Shown here piece after piece: positions 16,929-25,900 of a DNA stretch of 64,000 nucleotides. Source of the DNA: Deltaproteobacteria bacterium (GTDB lineage Bacteria; Myxococcota_A; UBA9042; PHBI01); assembly GCA_011526585.1 (NCBI GenBank), contig WYBB01000200.1:34271-98270 (forward strand). The letters run 5' to 3'. The notes below the pieces were generated by a model. The model made no database searches. It was not told where the DNA came from and was given only the letters and a program-made list of their open reading frames with translations. The position numbers were made by a program, and so were the translations under genes. Every line of letters starts with the position of its first letter. Within the stretch, counting starts at the first letter, position 1.

Positions 16929-18064
16929 GGCGGCCCTCCTCCGGCGCCGTGTACCGGCACGAACCCGCGCGCCGTGGCGCCACCCGAGGGCGGCGCAGGC
17001 ACCGCGACGCCGAGCTCGCGCAGCACGCGGATCTTGTTGCGCAGCGTACGCACGCTGATCCCCAGGCGCGCCGCCGCGTGCGTGCGGTTGCCGCGACAGG
17101 CGTCGAGCGCTTCGAGGATGAGGCGCCGCTCGACCTCCTCGAGCGCTTCGATCGCGACGTCGTCGCGGGCCGCGCTCCCCACCGGCCCACGCGGGCTCGG
17201 CCACGGACTCACCCGGCCGCCCTCGAGAGCGAGCGCCTCCGGCTGGATCACGCCGTCGGGGCTCAGCACCAGCGCGCGCTCGATCACGTTGGCCAGCTCG
17301 CGCACGTTGCCGGGGAAGTCGTACGCATGAAGCGCCGAGAGCGTCTCGCGCGCGAGGCGCACCGTGTCTTCGCCGGCCCCGTGCATCGGCCCGAGTGCCG
17401 GGCGCAGGCGCGCGATCAGGACGCGCACCAGCGCCTCGAGATCGTCCTTGCGTTCGCGCAGCGGCGGCAGCGCGATCGGGAAGACGTTCAGACGATAGTA
17501 GAGATCCTTCCTCAGCTCGCCGCGCTGGACCATCGTCGCCAGGTCCCGATTCGTCGTCGCGATGATGCGCACGTCGAGCGGCAGCGGCCGACTCGACCCG
17601 ACGCGCTGCACCTCACGCTCCTGGAGCACGCGCAAGAGCCGCGTCTGCAGCGCCAGCGGGATCTCGCTGACCTCGTCGAGGAGGAGGGTGCCCCCTTGCG
17701 CCGCCTCGAAGTGTCCGATGCGCCGCTCGAGCGCACCCGAAAAGGCACCCCGCTCGTGACCGAAGAGCTCGCTCTCGATGAGCGGCGCCGGCAGCGCGCC
17801 ACAGTTCACGGCGATGAAGGGCTGCCCGGCGCGGCGCGAGCGCGCATGGATCTGCCGCGCGATCACCTCCTTGCCCGTCCCGGTCTCGCCGGTGAGCAGC
17901 ACGGTCGTGTCGGTCGGCGCCACCTCGCGCACCAGCTCGAGCACGCGCGCCATGGCCGGGCTCGCGCTGCGCGTCAGCACGAGCTCGGCGCCGTCCTCGG
18001 AGCTCGCTCCGCTCGGCCCGTCCATCTCGTACCCGCGCTGTCGGTTCGCCCGCACCTGGGTCAT
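16925..18064 (-). CDS. FlrC/FleR-like sigma-54 activator without receiver domain
   Basis: Bacterial enhancer-binding protein that probably activates the flagellar operon it heads. The 379-aa product has an AAA+ domain (Walker A GETGTGKE, Walker B GGTLLLDE). Its sigma-54-contact loop reads GAFSGA instead of the usual GAFTGA. The Fis-type helix-turn-helix has GNRTHAAARLGISVRTLRNK, which resembles FlrC/FleR. No response-regulator domain precedes the AAA+ part, so activity cannot be set by Asp phosphorylation. The ATG at 18064 is preferred (GGAGGT site upstream). A GTG at 18262 would add a low-complexity extension and lies almost at one predicted transcription start. Confidence 0.85.
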   Translation of the reverse strand: MTQVRANRQRGYEMDGPSGASSEDGAELVLTRSASPAMARVLELVREVAPTDTTVLLTGETGTGKEVIARQIHARSRRAGQPFIAVNCGALPAPLIESELFGHERGAFSGALERRIGHFEAAQGGTLLLDEVSEIPLALQTRLLRVLQEREVQRVGSSRPLPLDVRIIATTNRDLATMVQRGELRKDLYYRLNVFPIALPPLRERKDDLEALVRVLIARLRPALGPMHGAGEDTVRLARETLSALHAYDFPGNVRELANVIERALVLSPDGVIQPEALALEGGRVSPWPSPRGPVGSAARDDVAIEALEEVERRLILEALDACRGNRTHAAARLGISVRTLRNKIRVLRELGVAVPAPPSGGATARGFVPVHGAGGGPP

Positions 18065-18093
18065 TCGCGCACCACCTCCAGCCGTGATGGCGG

Positions 18094-18109
18094 TGCACGG
18101 ATCGGGCCA
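18094..18109 (-). promoter_or_regulatory. Proximal sigma-54-like promoter for the flgB-flgE operon
   Basis: On the minus strand the sequence reads TGGCCC-GATCC-GTGCA, against the consensus TGGCAC-N5-TTGCA. The invariant GG and GC are both kept at correct spacing, with two mismatches. It would place the transcript start about 20 nt before the ATG at 18064, just enough for the ribosome site. Confidence 0.35.
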
Positions 18110-18183
18110 GGGACGAGATCGCACCTCGTCTTCGCGAACCACGCCAGGCGAGCGAGCGATCGCCACGTCGATGACACCGCCGC

Positions 18184-18198
18184 TTGACACTGCGTCAA
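18184..18198. promoter_or_regulatory. TTGAC-N5-GTCAA inverted repeat, possible activator site
   Basis: TTGAC (18184-18188) and GTCAA (18194-18198) form a perfect 5-bp dyad with a 5-nt spacer. The half-sites recall the published FleQ box (GTCAA-N4-TTGAC) in reversed order. It lies between the two sigma-54-like boxes, where an enhancer could act. Binding by either neighbouring activator is inference. Confidence 0.35.
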
Positions 18199-18275
18199 AG
18201 CCCTGGCGCACGAGCAGCCGCGACGTACACCGCGAATCTCGATCGACAGCGGCAGATGACACAGCCGTCAGATCA

Positions 18276-18290
18276 CCAACTCATGTGCCA
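18276..18290 (-). promoter_or_regulatory. Distal sigma-54-like promoter for the leftward operon
   Basis: Minus-strand TGGCAC-ATGAG-TTGG. The -24 box is perfect, but the -12 box ends GG instead of GC. It would give a leader of about 200 nt before the FlrC-like ATG. Confidence 0.4.
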
Positions 18291-18382
18291 CCTCTCAGCG
18301 TATTCCCCGAGGGATCGCCTTTTTTGACTTCCGCTCAGGGCGGTCGGAGTTTCGACACCAGGCCCGCCATCTGGTGGCGCCG

Positions 18383-18393
18383 CCCCCCCCCCC
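18383..18393 (+). repeat. Poly-C tract of 11 nt upstream of the FlrA-like gene
   Basis: An uninterrupted run of 11 C residues, ending 26 nt before the ATG at 18420. Homopolymers of this length are prone to slippage. It is outside any supported coding frame, because a TAG stop directly precedes the ATG in frame. Confidence 0.85.
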
Positions 18394-18419
18394 AGGTTTC
18401 CGAGAAAGTCAGGTTCTAG

Positions 18420-19577
18420 ATGTGCGGAGTAGGACCAAACCGTCGATTGGTTCACGCGGCGAATTCCCCTCTGGCCGCGGTGCTCGAGGCGTTGCCGCGT
18501 GTCTCGCAGAGCCGGGCCCCGGTGCTCGTCACCGGCGAGAGCGGCACCGGCAAGGAGGGCATCGCGCGTCTCGTGCACGAGCTCGCGCCCTGGAGCCGCG
18601 GCCCCTTCGTGCCCGTCAACTGCGGCGCCATCCCGACGACACTGCTCGAGAGCGAGCTCTTCGGCCACGTGCGCGGCGCCTTCACCGGCGCCGATCGCAA
18701 CCGCGTCGGCCGCTTCGAGGCGGCCTCGGGCGGCACGCTCTTCCTCGACGAGATCGGCGAGACGCCGCTCGAGCTCCAGGTCAAGCTCCTGCGGGTGCTC
18801 CAGGACCGGGTCTTCGTCCCGGTCGGCGGCTCGACGCCGAAGTCCGCCGACGTGCGCATCGTGGCAGCGACCAACGTCGACGTGATCGACGCCGTCAAGC
18901 GCGGGCGCTTCCGGGAGGACCTCTTCTTCCGGCTCGACGTGATCCGCATCGAGCTCCCTGCGCTGCGCGATCGCCCGATGGACATCCCCATCCTGGCGCA
19001 ACACTTCATCGCGCTGCACGCCGCCTCCAACCTCTCCAACGTCGACGCGATCAGCGACGAGGCGGTCGACGAGCTGACCCGCCACGCCTGGCCCGGCAAC
19101 GTGCGTGAGCTCGAAAACGTGATCCAGGGGATCCTGGTCCTCAAGGAGTCGGGGCGCATCGAAGCCGACGACGTGCGCGCCAAGCTCGGCCTGCGCTCCG
19201 GCGCCAGCCTCGCGCGAGGTGTCGCTGGATCGGGCGCGCTCTCCGCGAGCCAGGCCGCTCGCTACGGCGGCGCGACGTCGCACGCCGCTCGCTCGGCGCC
19301 CGCCGTGAACCTTCCGGCCGAAGGGCTCTCGCTCAAGGAGACGCTCGATCGGCTCGAGCGCGACTACATCCAGGAGGCGCTCACGCGCGCCAACGGCAAT
19401 CGCGCCCAGGCCGCGTCGCTGCTCGGCCTCAACCGCACGACGCTCGTCGAGAAGCTCAGGCGCATGTCCGAGGCCGCGCACCCTCCGGGCGGACTGCGCC
19501 GGCGCGCGCACGACACCCTCGGCTCGGATGGGCAGGCCGAGCTGGCACTCGACTTGCTTGAATCCCTCACCCAATGA
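18420..19577 (+). CDS. FlrA/FleQ-like sigma-54-dependent flagellar master activator
   Basis: Enhancer-binding protein of 385 aa. It has an AAA+ domain with Walker A GESGTGKE, a canonical GAFTGA loop, Walker B GGTLFLDE and an arginine-finger region. An Ala/Ser-rich linker follows, then a Fis-type HTH (GNRAQAASLLGLNRTTLVEK). The NRTTLVEKL helix is typical of FleQ/FlrA regulators. There is no N-terminal regulatory domain. The ATG follows directly on an in-frame TAG and has only a weak AGG site. The next gene, fliM, has its own sigma-54 promoter inside the 3' end of this gene. It is divergent from the FlrC-like activator. Confidence 0.85.
   Translation: MCGVGPNRRLVHAANSPLAAVLEALPRVSQSRAPVLVTGESGTGKEGIARLVHELAPWSRGPFVPVNCGAIPTTLLESELFGHVRGAFTGADRNRVGRFEAASGGTLFLDEIGETPLELQVKLLRVLQDRVFVPVGGSTPKSADVRIVAATNVDVIDAVKRGRFREDLFFRLDVIRIELPALRDRPMDIPILAQHFIALHAASNLSNVDAISDEAVDELTRHAWPGNVRELENVIQGILVLKESGRIEADDVRAKLGLRSGASLARGVAGSGALSASQAARYGGATSHAARSAPAVNLPAEGLSLKETLDRLERDYIQEALTRANGNRAQAASLLGLNRTTLVEKLRRMSEAAHPPGGLRRRAHDTLGSDGQAELALDLLESLTQ
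19543..19559 (+). promoter_or_regulatory. Sigma-54 promoter for fliM-fliN-fliR-flhB
   Basis: TGGCAC (19543-19548), N5, TTGCTT (19554-19559) is an exact match to the -24/-12 consensus. It lies inside the last codons of the FlrA-like gene. The expected start point near 19569 leaves a leader of about 40 nt before the fliM ATG at 19609. Confidence 0.8.
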
Positions 19578-19608
19578 CCACCCGCCCGGGTGGACGAACG
19601 AGCACAGC

Positions 19609-20712
19609 ATGCCCCCTCGCTCTTCGCCGGACTCGAGCGCGCCCGATCCCGACACCCACCTCACGCAGGAGGAGACCAGCGCCATCGCCGAGCTCCTGCG
19701 CCAGGGGTTGCCGACGTCGGGCGAGGACGAGCTCGACCCACCGCTGCGCGGCCCCGCGCTCCGCGGCGCGAGCGAGCCGATCGTGCTGCGCTACGACCTC
19801 GTCGCCGGCGCGACCCATCGCGGCGACGAGCTCCCGGGGCTCCAGCTCGTGCACGAGCGCTTCGCCGCCGAGCTCGCGTCCACCTTCCGCCGCACCCTGG
19901 GCGACGAGGGGATCATCACGGCCGAGCCGGTCGGCTACGGCAAGTTCGTCGAGTGCTACGCCCGCCTCAGCACCCCCGGCGTGATCTGCGTCGCCGAGCT
20001 CGGCGGCGTCGGCTGCTCGGTGGTCCTCTCGCTCGAGTACGAGCTGGCGCTCTGCTTCATCGACCTCTTGATGGGCGGCCAGGGCGGCGCGCCCCACGGC
20101 GGTCCCGCGGGCGCCGCGCGCGGCCTGACCTCGGCCGAAAAGGGCGTGCTGCGCCACCTGGTCGCGCTGATCTCGAGCGCGCTGCACAGCGCCTGGCTCG
20201 AGCTCGCCCCGGTGGAGCTGCAGCTTCTGCGCGTCGCCACCGATCCGCGCCACGCCGCGATCTACGAGCCGAGCGAGCCGATGGCCGAGCTCGCCGTCGC
20301 CGTCACGTGGGGCGAGGTCAGGGGGACGATCCGCATGGCTCTGCCGACGAGCTTCCTCGCGCGCTTCGAGAGCGTGCTCGCCCGCGGCGGGATGAGCTCG
20401 GGCAGCGCCCGATCGGGCGCGCTCAACGTCGAGGCGATGAGCCAGAACCTGGCGCCGGCGTGGGTCGGCATCTCGGCGATCCTCGGTCGCGCGGAGCTGA
20501 CGCTGGCGCGCCTCCTGGCGCTGGCGCCCGGCGACGTGCTGCGCCTGGACACCGATCCGGCCGAGCCGGTCGCCGTCTGCGTCGAAGGCACCCACAAGAT
20601 GACCGGATACCCGACCGTGCAGCACGGCAACGTCGCCGTGCAGGTCGTCGACTTCGTGAGTGACGATTCCCCGAACGATGGAGCCGCAGATGGCCGATCC
20701 CTTCTTCGCTGA
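19609..20712 (+). CDS. fliM: Flagellar motor switch protein FliM
   Basis: C-ring protein that binds phospho-CheY. The 367-aa product starts at the ATG at 19609, giving an N-terminal CheY-docking-like motif (LTQEETSAIAELLRQG). The middle domain has YGKFVECYARLSTPGVICVA and FIDLLMGGQGG. The C-terminal SpoA (surface-presentation) domain has LALAPGDVLRLDTDP. It overlaps fliN by 23 bp. Upstream in-frame codons belong to the preceding gene and are rejected. Confidence 0.94.
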   Translation: MPPRSSPDSSAPDPDTHLTQEETSAIAELLRQGLPTSGEDELDPPLRGPALRGASEPIVLRYDLVAGATHRGDELPGLQLVHERFAAELASTFRRTLGDEGIITAEPVGYGKFVECYARLSTPGVICVAELGGVGCSVVLSLEYELALCFIDLLMGGQGGAPHGGPAGAARGLTSAEKGVLRHLVALISSALHSAWLELAPVELQLLRVATDPRHAAIYEPSEPMAELAVAVTWGEVRGTIRMALPTSFLARFESVLARGGMSSGSARSGALNVEAMSQNLAPAWVGISAILGRAELTLARLLALAPGDVLRLDTDPAEPVAVCVEGTHKMTGYPTVQHGNVAVQVVDFVSDDSPNDGAADGRSLLR

Positions 20713-21022
20713 CAGCGGCGCCAGGCGCCAGGCCAACGCCGGTGAGGCCCCACCGGGCGCGCCGCGCTCGGTCGAGTTCCTGCTCGACGTGCCGCTGCAG
20801 GTCACGGTCGAGCTCGGGCGCACGCGCATGCGCATCGCCGATCTGCTGCGCCTGGCGAAAGGCTCGGTGGTCGAGCTCGACAAGCTCGCCGGCGAGCCGC
20901 TCGACCTGCGCGTCAACGGCCAGCTCATCGCGCGCGGCGAGGCGGTGATCGTCAACGACAAGTTCGGGATCCGCCTGACCGACGTGCTCTCGCCGAGCGA
21001 GCGCGTGCACTCGCTGCGCTGA
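20690..21022 (+). CDS. fliN: Flagellar motor switch protein FliN
   Basis: C-ring subunit of 110 aa with a SpoA domain (FLLDVPLQVTVELGRTRMRI, then LAGEPLDLRVNGQLIARGEA and NDKFGIRLTDVL). The ATG at 20690 is preferred over the ATG at 20678 and the GTG at 20660 because a GGAG site sits 7 nt upstream. It overlaps the fliM 3' end in another frame. Confidence 0.94.
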   Translation: MADPFFADSGARRQANAGEAPPGAPRSVEFLLDVPLQVTVELGRTRMRIADLLRLAKGSVVELDKLAGEPLDLRVNGQLIARGEAVIVNDKFGIRLTDVLSPSERVHSLR

Positions 21023-21088
21023 CGGGCCGGTTCCCTGGACCAGCTCGCGCCGCTGACCGAGCTCGCCGCGCCGTACCTCTATGGCGGC

Positions 21089-21823
21089 GTGCTCGTCTTC
21101 GTGCGCCTGGCCGTGTGCCTGTCGATGATGCCCGAGCTCGGCACCGGCACCATGCCGGCGCGCTCGCGCGTCGCGCTGGCGCTCGCCCTGACCGTCGCGA
21201 TCGACGCCGGGCTCGGGCTCGTGCTCGTGCCGATCCCGCCCGGATTCGGCACGCTGCTCATCCAGCTCGCGCGCGAGGTGCTGCTCGGCGCAGCGCTCGG
21301 CTTTGCGGTGCGCCTCGTCACCGCGGCGATCCAGATGGCGGGTGATCTGATCGGGCTCTCGATGGGGCTCTCGCTCGCGACCCTCTTCGATCAGAGCGCG
21401 GGCGAGATGCCGCTGGCGATGGGGCGCCTCTTCGCGCTGGTCGCGACGATGATCTTCATCGCGCTGGGCGGGCACCTCGTCGTCGTCGGCGCGCTCTACG
21501 AGCACTACGCACTCTATCCGGTCGGCCTCGCCGAGGTGCCGGTGCCATCGCTCACGGCGCTGGCCGAGGCGCTGCGCCACGCCCTCGAGATCGCCGTGCT
21601 GCTGGCGGCGCCGGTGGTGGTGGTGACGCTGGTGCTCAACGTGGCGATGGGCTTCGTCATGCGCGTGGTGCCCTCGCTCAACGTCTTCAATATCGGCATC
21701 GGGATCCTGCTCGCCGGGGGCTTCCTCGCGCTGGCGCTCGAGGGCGACGCGCTGGTGATCCTGCTCGGACACGACCTCGACGGCCTGCCCGATCGCATGT
21801 TCTCGCTGGCCGGTGGGCGCTGA
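21089..21823 (+). CDS. fliR: Flagellar biosynthesis protein FliR (start uncertain)
   Basis: Export-gate membrane protein. From the GTG at 21089 it is 244 aa with several membrane helices and the FliR motifs GDLIGLSMGLSLATLFDQSA and PSLNVFNIGIGILLAGGFLA. The same frame is open back to the fliN stop at 21022, and those extra codons (including DQLAPLTELAAPYLYGG) look like the usual FliR N-terminal helix. No ATG, GTG or TTG lies between, only CTG codons (21035, 21053). Either translation starts at a CTG or the protein is slightly short. fliP and fliQ, normally just upstream, are absent. Confidence 0.9.
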   Translation: MLVFVRLAVCLSMMPELGTGTMPARSRVALALALTVAIDAGLGLVLVPIPPGFGTLLIQLAREVLLGAALGFAVRLVTAAIQMAGDLIGLSMGLSLATLFDQSAGEMPLAMGRLFALVATMIFIALGGHLVVVGALYEHYALYPVGLAEVPVPSLTALAEALRHALEIAVLLAAPVVVVTLVLNVAMGFVMRVVPSLNVFNIGIGILLAGGFLALALEGDALVILLGHDLDGLPDRMFSLAGGR

Positions 21824-21824
21824 G

Positions 21825-22907
21825 ATGGCCGACGACGCCAGCCGCGACGAGCGCCGCTTCGACCCCACCCCGAAGCGGCGGCGCGAGTTCCGCAACAAGG
21901 GCCGCGTCGCGCTCTCGCGCGATGTCGCCGGCGCGGTGCAGCTCTGCGCGATCATCGTCGCCTTCCTCCTGATCGGCGACGCCTTCATCGGCGGCATCGC
22001 GGCGACCCTGGTCTGGGTGATCGAGCACGCCGGCGACGGCGGCGGCCTGGCGCTGGACTTCGGCGAGGTGCTGGCGGCGCACGTGCAGGCGCTCATCGGG
22101 CCGACGCTCGTGCTCTCGGCGATCCTCATCGTCGCGACGCTCATCGCCTACTTCGCCCAGACGGGGCTCCTCTTCTCCGGCGCGGCGCTCATGCCCAAGC
22201 TCGAGCGCCTCGACCCCTTCAAGCGCCTGAAGGAGCTCTTCTCGCCCAAGAACTTCTTCGTGAAATCGGGGCTCACGCTCGCCAAGCTCGGCCTCGCGGG
22301 CTTCGCCATCGTGCTGGTGCTGGCGACCCAGCTCCCGGCCATCACCGCGCTCGGCCTCTCCACCCTCGACGGCGCGCACACGACCCTCGGCGCCGTGCTC
22401 GAGAGCCTGCTCCTCACGACCGTCGCGCTGCTCGCGCTCGTCGCCGCGGTCGACTACCTGTGGCAGCGCCACAAGCTCATGGCCGAGATGAAGATGACGC
22501 GCGAGGAGCTCAAGAAGGAGACCGAGGAGGAGGAGGGCAAGCCCGAGATCAAGCAACGCCGGAGACAGCGTCACCGCGAGCTCTCGCTCAACCGCATCGT
22601 GCAGGAGGTGCCGCGCGCCGACGTGATCCTCACCAACCCGACGCACGTCGCCGTCGCCCTGCGCTACGACGCGCAGCGACACCGCGCGCCGGTGGTGGTC
22701 GCCAAGGGCGCCGAGGATCTCGCCGCGCTGATCCGCAAGATCGCCCGCGACAACGGCGTGCCGATCATCGAGCAGCGCTCGCTCGCGCGCGCGCTCTACA
22801 ACACCGTCAAGGTCGGCCGCCCCATCCCCCAGAGCTTCTTCCAGGCCGTCGCCCAGGTGCTCGCGCGCGTCTATCGCGCCCGCGCCGAGACCGGCCATCG
22901 CCCCTGA
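21825..22907 (+). CDS. flhB: Flagellar export switch protein FlhB
   Basis: FlhB controls substrate specificity of export. The 360-aa product has the N-terminal RFDPTPKRRREFRNKGRVA signature, four membrane segments, a charged linker rich in Lys/Glu, and the self-cleavage motif NPTH at residues 271-274. The ATG at 21825 follows the fliR stop by 1 bp. It is the last flagellar gene and converges on a kinase gene 30 bp away. Confidence 0.95.
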   Translation: MADDASRDERRFDPTPKRRREFRNKGRVALSRDVAGAVQLCAIIVAFLLIGDAFIGGIAATLVWVIEHAGDGGGLALDFGEVLAAHVQALIGPTLVLSAILIVATLIAYFAQTGLLFSGAALMPKLERLDPFKRLKELFSPKNFFVKSGLTLAKLGLAGFAIVLVLATQLPAITALGLSTLDGAHTTLGAVLESLLLTTVALLALVAAVDYLWQRHKLMAEMKMTREELKKETEEEEGKPEIKQRRRQRHRELSLNRIVQEVPRADVILTNPTHVAVALRYDAQRHRAPVVVAKGAEDLAALIRKIARDNGVPIIEQRSLARALYNTVKVGRPIPQSFFQAVAQVLARVYRARAETGHRP

Positions 22908-22937
22908 GCTCGGAGCGTCTCGACCTGCGCCTGCGCG

Positions 22938-25900
22938 TCAGGGCACCAGGCCGACCAGGAAGCTGTCACCGCTCTTGAGCCAGCGCGTGCGCTCGCTCTC
23001 GCCGAGCCCGCGGTGCACGGTCGAGCGCAGGGACTCCATGGCACGACCGGAGAGCGCGCGCGCACTCTTGAACCACTTGAGCTGGAAGTGCACCGACGCC
23101 AACAGCCACTCGGCGGCGTGCTGCGGAGGACCGTCATGCGTGTCGAGCCGCGCGATGCGCGCCACCCACTCGGCCTGCCGCAACGCCTGTAGCGGCCGCT
23201 GCAGGCGCAAGCAGGCCTGCGCCGCCAGGAAGGCCGCGCGCCCGGCCGCGCCGAGATCCGCCGACCGCGCCGCCTCACGTGCCAGCTCGATCGCGTCGGC
23301 CGCCACGGCCTCGTGCTCGCCGAGCGCCAGCCGCACCTGAAGCCAGCGCAGGCGCACCCGCGCCACCGCCTGCGGCAGGATCTGCGGCGGCGGCAGATGC
23401 ACCAGACGCTCGAGACGCTCACGTTGGCGCCGCGGTTCCCCCTTGCGCGCCCACGCCTCGGCCAGCACCCCCTCGGCGCCGAACGCCACCACCGCGTCCT
23501 TGTCGTGGCGCGCGCGCTGGATGGCCCGCTCGGCGTGCTCGATGGCCAGCTCGCACGACCCGAGCGCCAGCTCGCACTCGGCGATCGCCAGCGCGAGACC
23601 GGCGTGCGCCTCCGCACCTGCGCGCACCGCCACGGCCGCGAGCGCGGCGCGCGCGGCCCCGAGATCGCCCAGCCGCCGGAGCCAGAGGCTGTGCAAGAGC
23701 GCCTGCTCGAGCCGCAGCGCCGCGTGCTCCGTGTCGCTCGCCGACGTCGCCACGCGCGCCTCGACGCTCGCATCGTACGCCGCCAGCGCCTGCCGGGCGA
23801 AGCCCCGCTCGCTCGCGAGCACCGCCAGCTCGGCGCGCAGGTCGAGGAGTCGGTGAGCAACCCAGCGGATCAGCGCGCGGGAGGCCTCCTCGAGCTCGCC
23901 CGCGAGCCGCGCCTCGCACGCGTCGATCCCCTCCGAGCAGGCGCGCAGGGCATCGGCGACCTCGCCGCGCAGGGCGGCGTCGAGCGCGCCCACCCAGGCG
24001 GCGAGCCCCGCGGGCTCCGGCGCGCCGCAGCTCGCGCGATAGAGGATCAGGCGGTCGACGTCGGCGCTCACGCCCGCGACGTCCCACGTCGCCTCGGCGC
24101 GATCGATCCGCACGATCAGCGCGCGCTCGATCGACGCCAGGTGCGCGTGCTCGACCGCCACCGTGAGGAGCTCGTCCGCGGCCCGCATGATGCGCGCGCG
24201 GGAGCCGTGCGCCTCGGCGAGCGCGAGCGCGCCGGCGAAGACCTCGAGGCGCCAGGACGCCAGCTCGTCGTCGGCGCCATCGTCGGCGCGCACGAGCGCG
24301 ATCGCGCGCTCGGCCAGGCTCATCGCGCCGCCGGTGTCACCGTGCGCCGCCGCCTGCTCCGCCGCCTCGATCAGGAGCGGCGCCAGCGCCGCGGGGCGCG
24401 CCGCGCTCGCGACCCCGCCCGCCCCGAGCCCCGACTCGACGATCGTCGTGCCGGGGTCGCGCCAGAGGTAGCCGTCGCGCCGCCGCACCAGCACACCGCG
24501 CTCGAACGCCGTGACCAGGAGCTCGCGCACGCGCCGCGGGTGCCCTCCGGCCTCCTCGTGCAGCGCCGTGAGCACCTCTTCGGGCAGCACCGTCGGAGCC
24601 AGCGCCCGCGCCACCAGGTCGTGGGTCTCCTCGAGCGTCATCGGCTCCAGGCGCAGGTGCTCGACGAAGCGCTTGCGCAGGAGCGAGGCCAGGTGCTCGC
24701 GCGCACGCGGCCTCACCTCCGCCGCCATGCTCGCGACGACCGAGAGCATGCGGTTGCGCGCGCCGGTCAACGCGTACTCGAGCGTCGCCAGCACGGCGCT
24801 GTCGGCGTGCTCGAGTCCCTCGATCATCAGCATGGTCGGGCGCTCGAGGCGCGTGAGCAGGGTCGCCGCGCCGGCCATGCCGCGGAGCTCCGACGCGTTC
24901 TCGCTACCGCGCGCGCGCAGGCGCCTTAGGATCTCGAGCGCGCCCTCGAGCTCCCACAGCGGCGTCTCGGTGCGTCCGGTGAAGCGCACGCGCACCACGC
25001 GCACGCCGCTGAGCGCCGCGCGATCACCGAGCTCGTCGAGCACGTCGGCCGCGTCGTCGTGCTCCGGCGCCTCGACGACGACGAACGGCGCGTCGGCGGC
25101 CAGCGCCGCGCGATAGGCGGCGCCCGCCGGCATCAAGCCCGAGAGTCGCTCCGTGAATGCGCGCGCGCCCTCGATCGGCCCATGCAGCCCGAGCGCGGCG
25201 CGCAGCTCGTCGATCACGATCGCCGCCGAGGCCGGCCGCCGCTCCGGCTCGCGCGCGAGCAGCGCCGCGACCAGCGCGCGCACCCCTTCCGGACACTCGG
25301 GGTGAGTGATCGGCGGCGCCGGCTCGACCAGGCGCTGCTGCAGGAGCTCGTCGGGGCCGCTACCCGGCCAAGGCGGGTCGCCCTCGATCAGCTCGTAGAG
25401 CACGAGCCCGAGCGAATACAGATCCGAGCGCACGTCGAAGGGGGTCTGGCACTCGATGCGCTCCGGCGCGCTGTAGGCCGGCGTGCCGACGAAGAAGTCC
25501 TCCGGTTCGTCGGCGAGCCCGGTCGCGATCCCGAAGTCGATGAGCCGCGCGCTCGGCCCGTCGGCGGCCTCTTCGTCGACCAGGATGTTGCCCGGCTTGA
25601 CGTCGCGGTGCAGGAAGCCGGCGCGATGGATCGCGTCGAGGGCCTCGAGGATGTCCAGGGTCCAGCGCCAGATCGCCGCCAGCGGCTGGGGCGTCGTCAT
25701 GACCTCGGCCAGCGGCACCCCGGGCAAGAGCGGCATCGCGAAGTAGGGGACCTCCTCGCCCTCGCTCAGATCGAAGCCGAGCGCGAGCGCGCGCGCGATG
25801 GCCGGGTGCCTGACCATGCGCTGGATGGCGTACTCGCGCATGAACCACGCGGTGGCGAACTCGCGACAGCGCGCATGCAGCACCTTGAGCGCCACCGGAC

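Larger units (their letters stand above)
18065..18419. other. Divergent control region between two flagellar activators
   Basis: 355 bp between the leftward FlrC-like and rightward FlrA-like genes. It holds two sigma-54-like boxes facing left, a TTGAC-N5-GTCAA inverted repeat, a TTTTTT run near 18320, a possible -35 TTGACT at 18324, and an 11-nt C tract. No gene is supported here. Confidence 0.65.

Noticed and set aside
18065..18262. 66-residue N-terminal extension of the FlrC-like activator from a GTG at 18262
   Set aside because: Low-complexity residues, no ribosome site, and it would begin almost at the predicted distal transcript start. ATG 18064 has a GGAGGT site.
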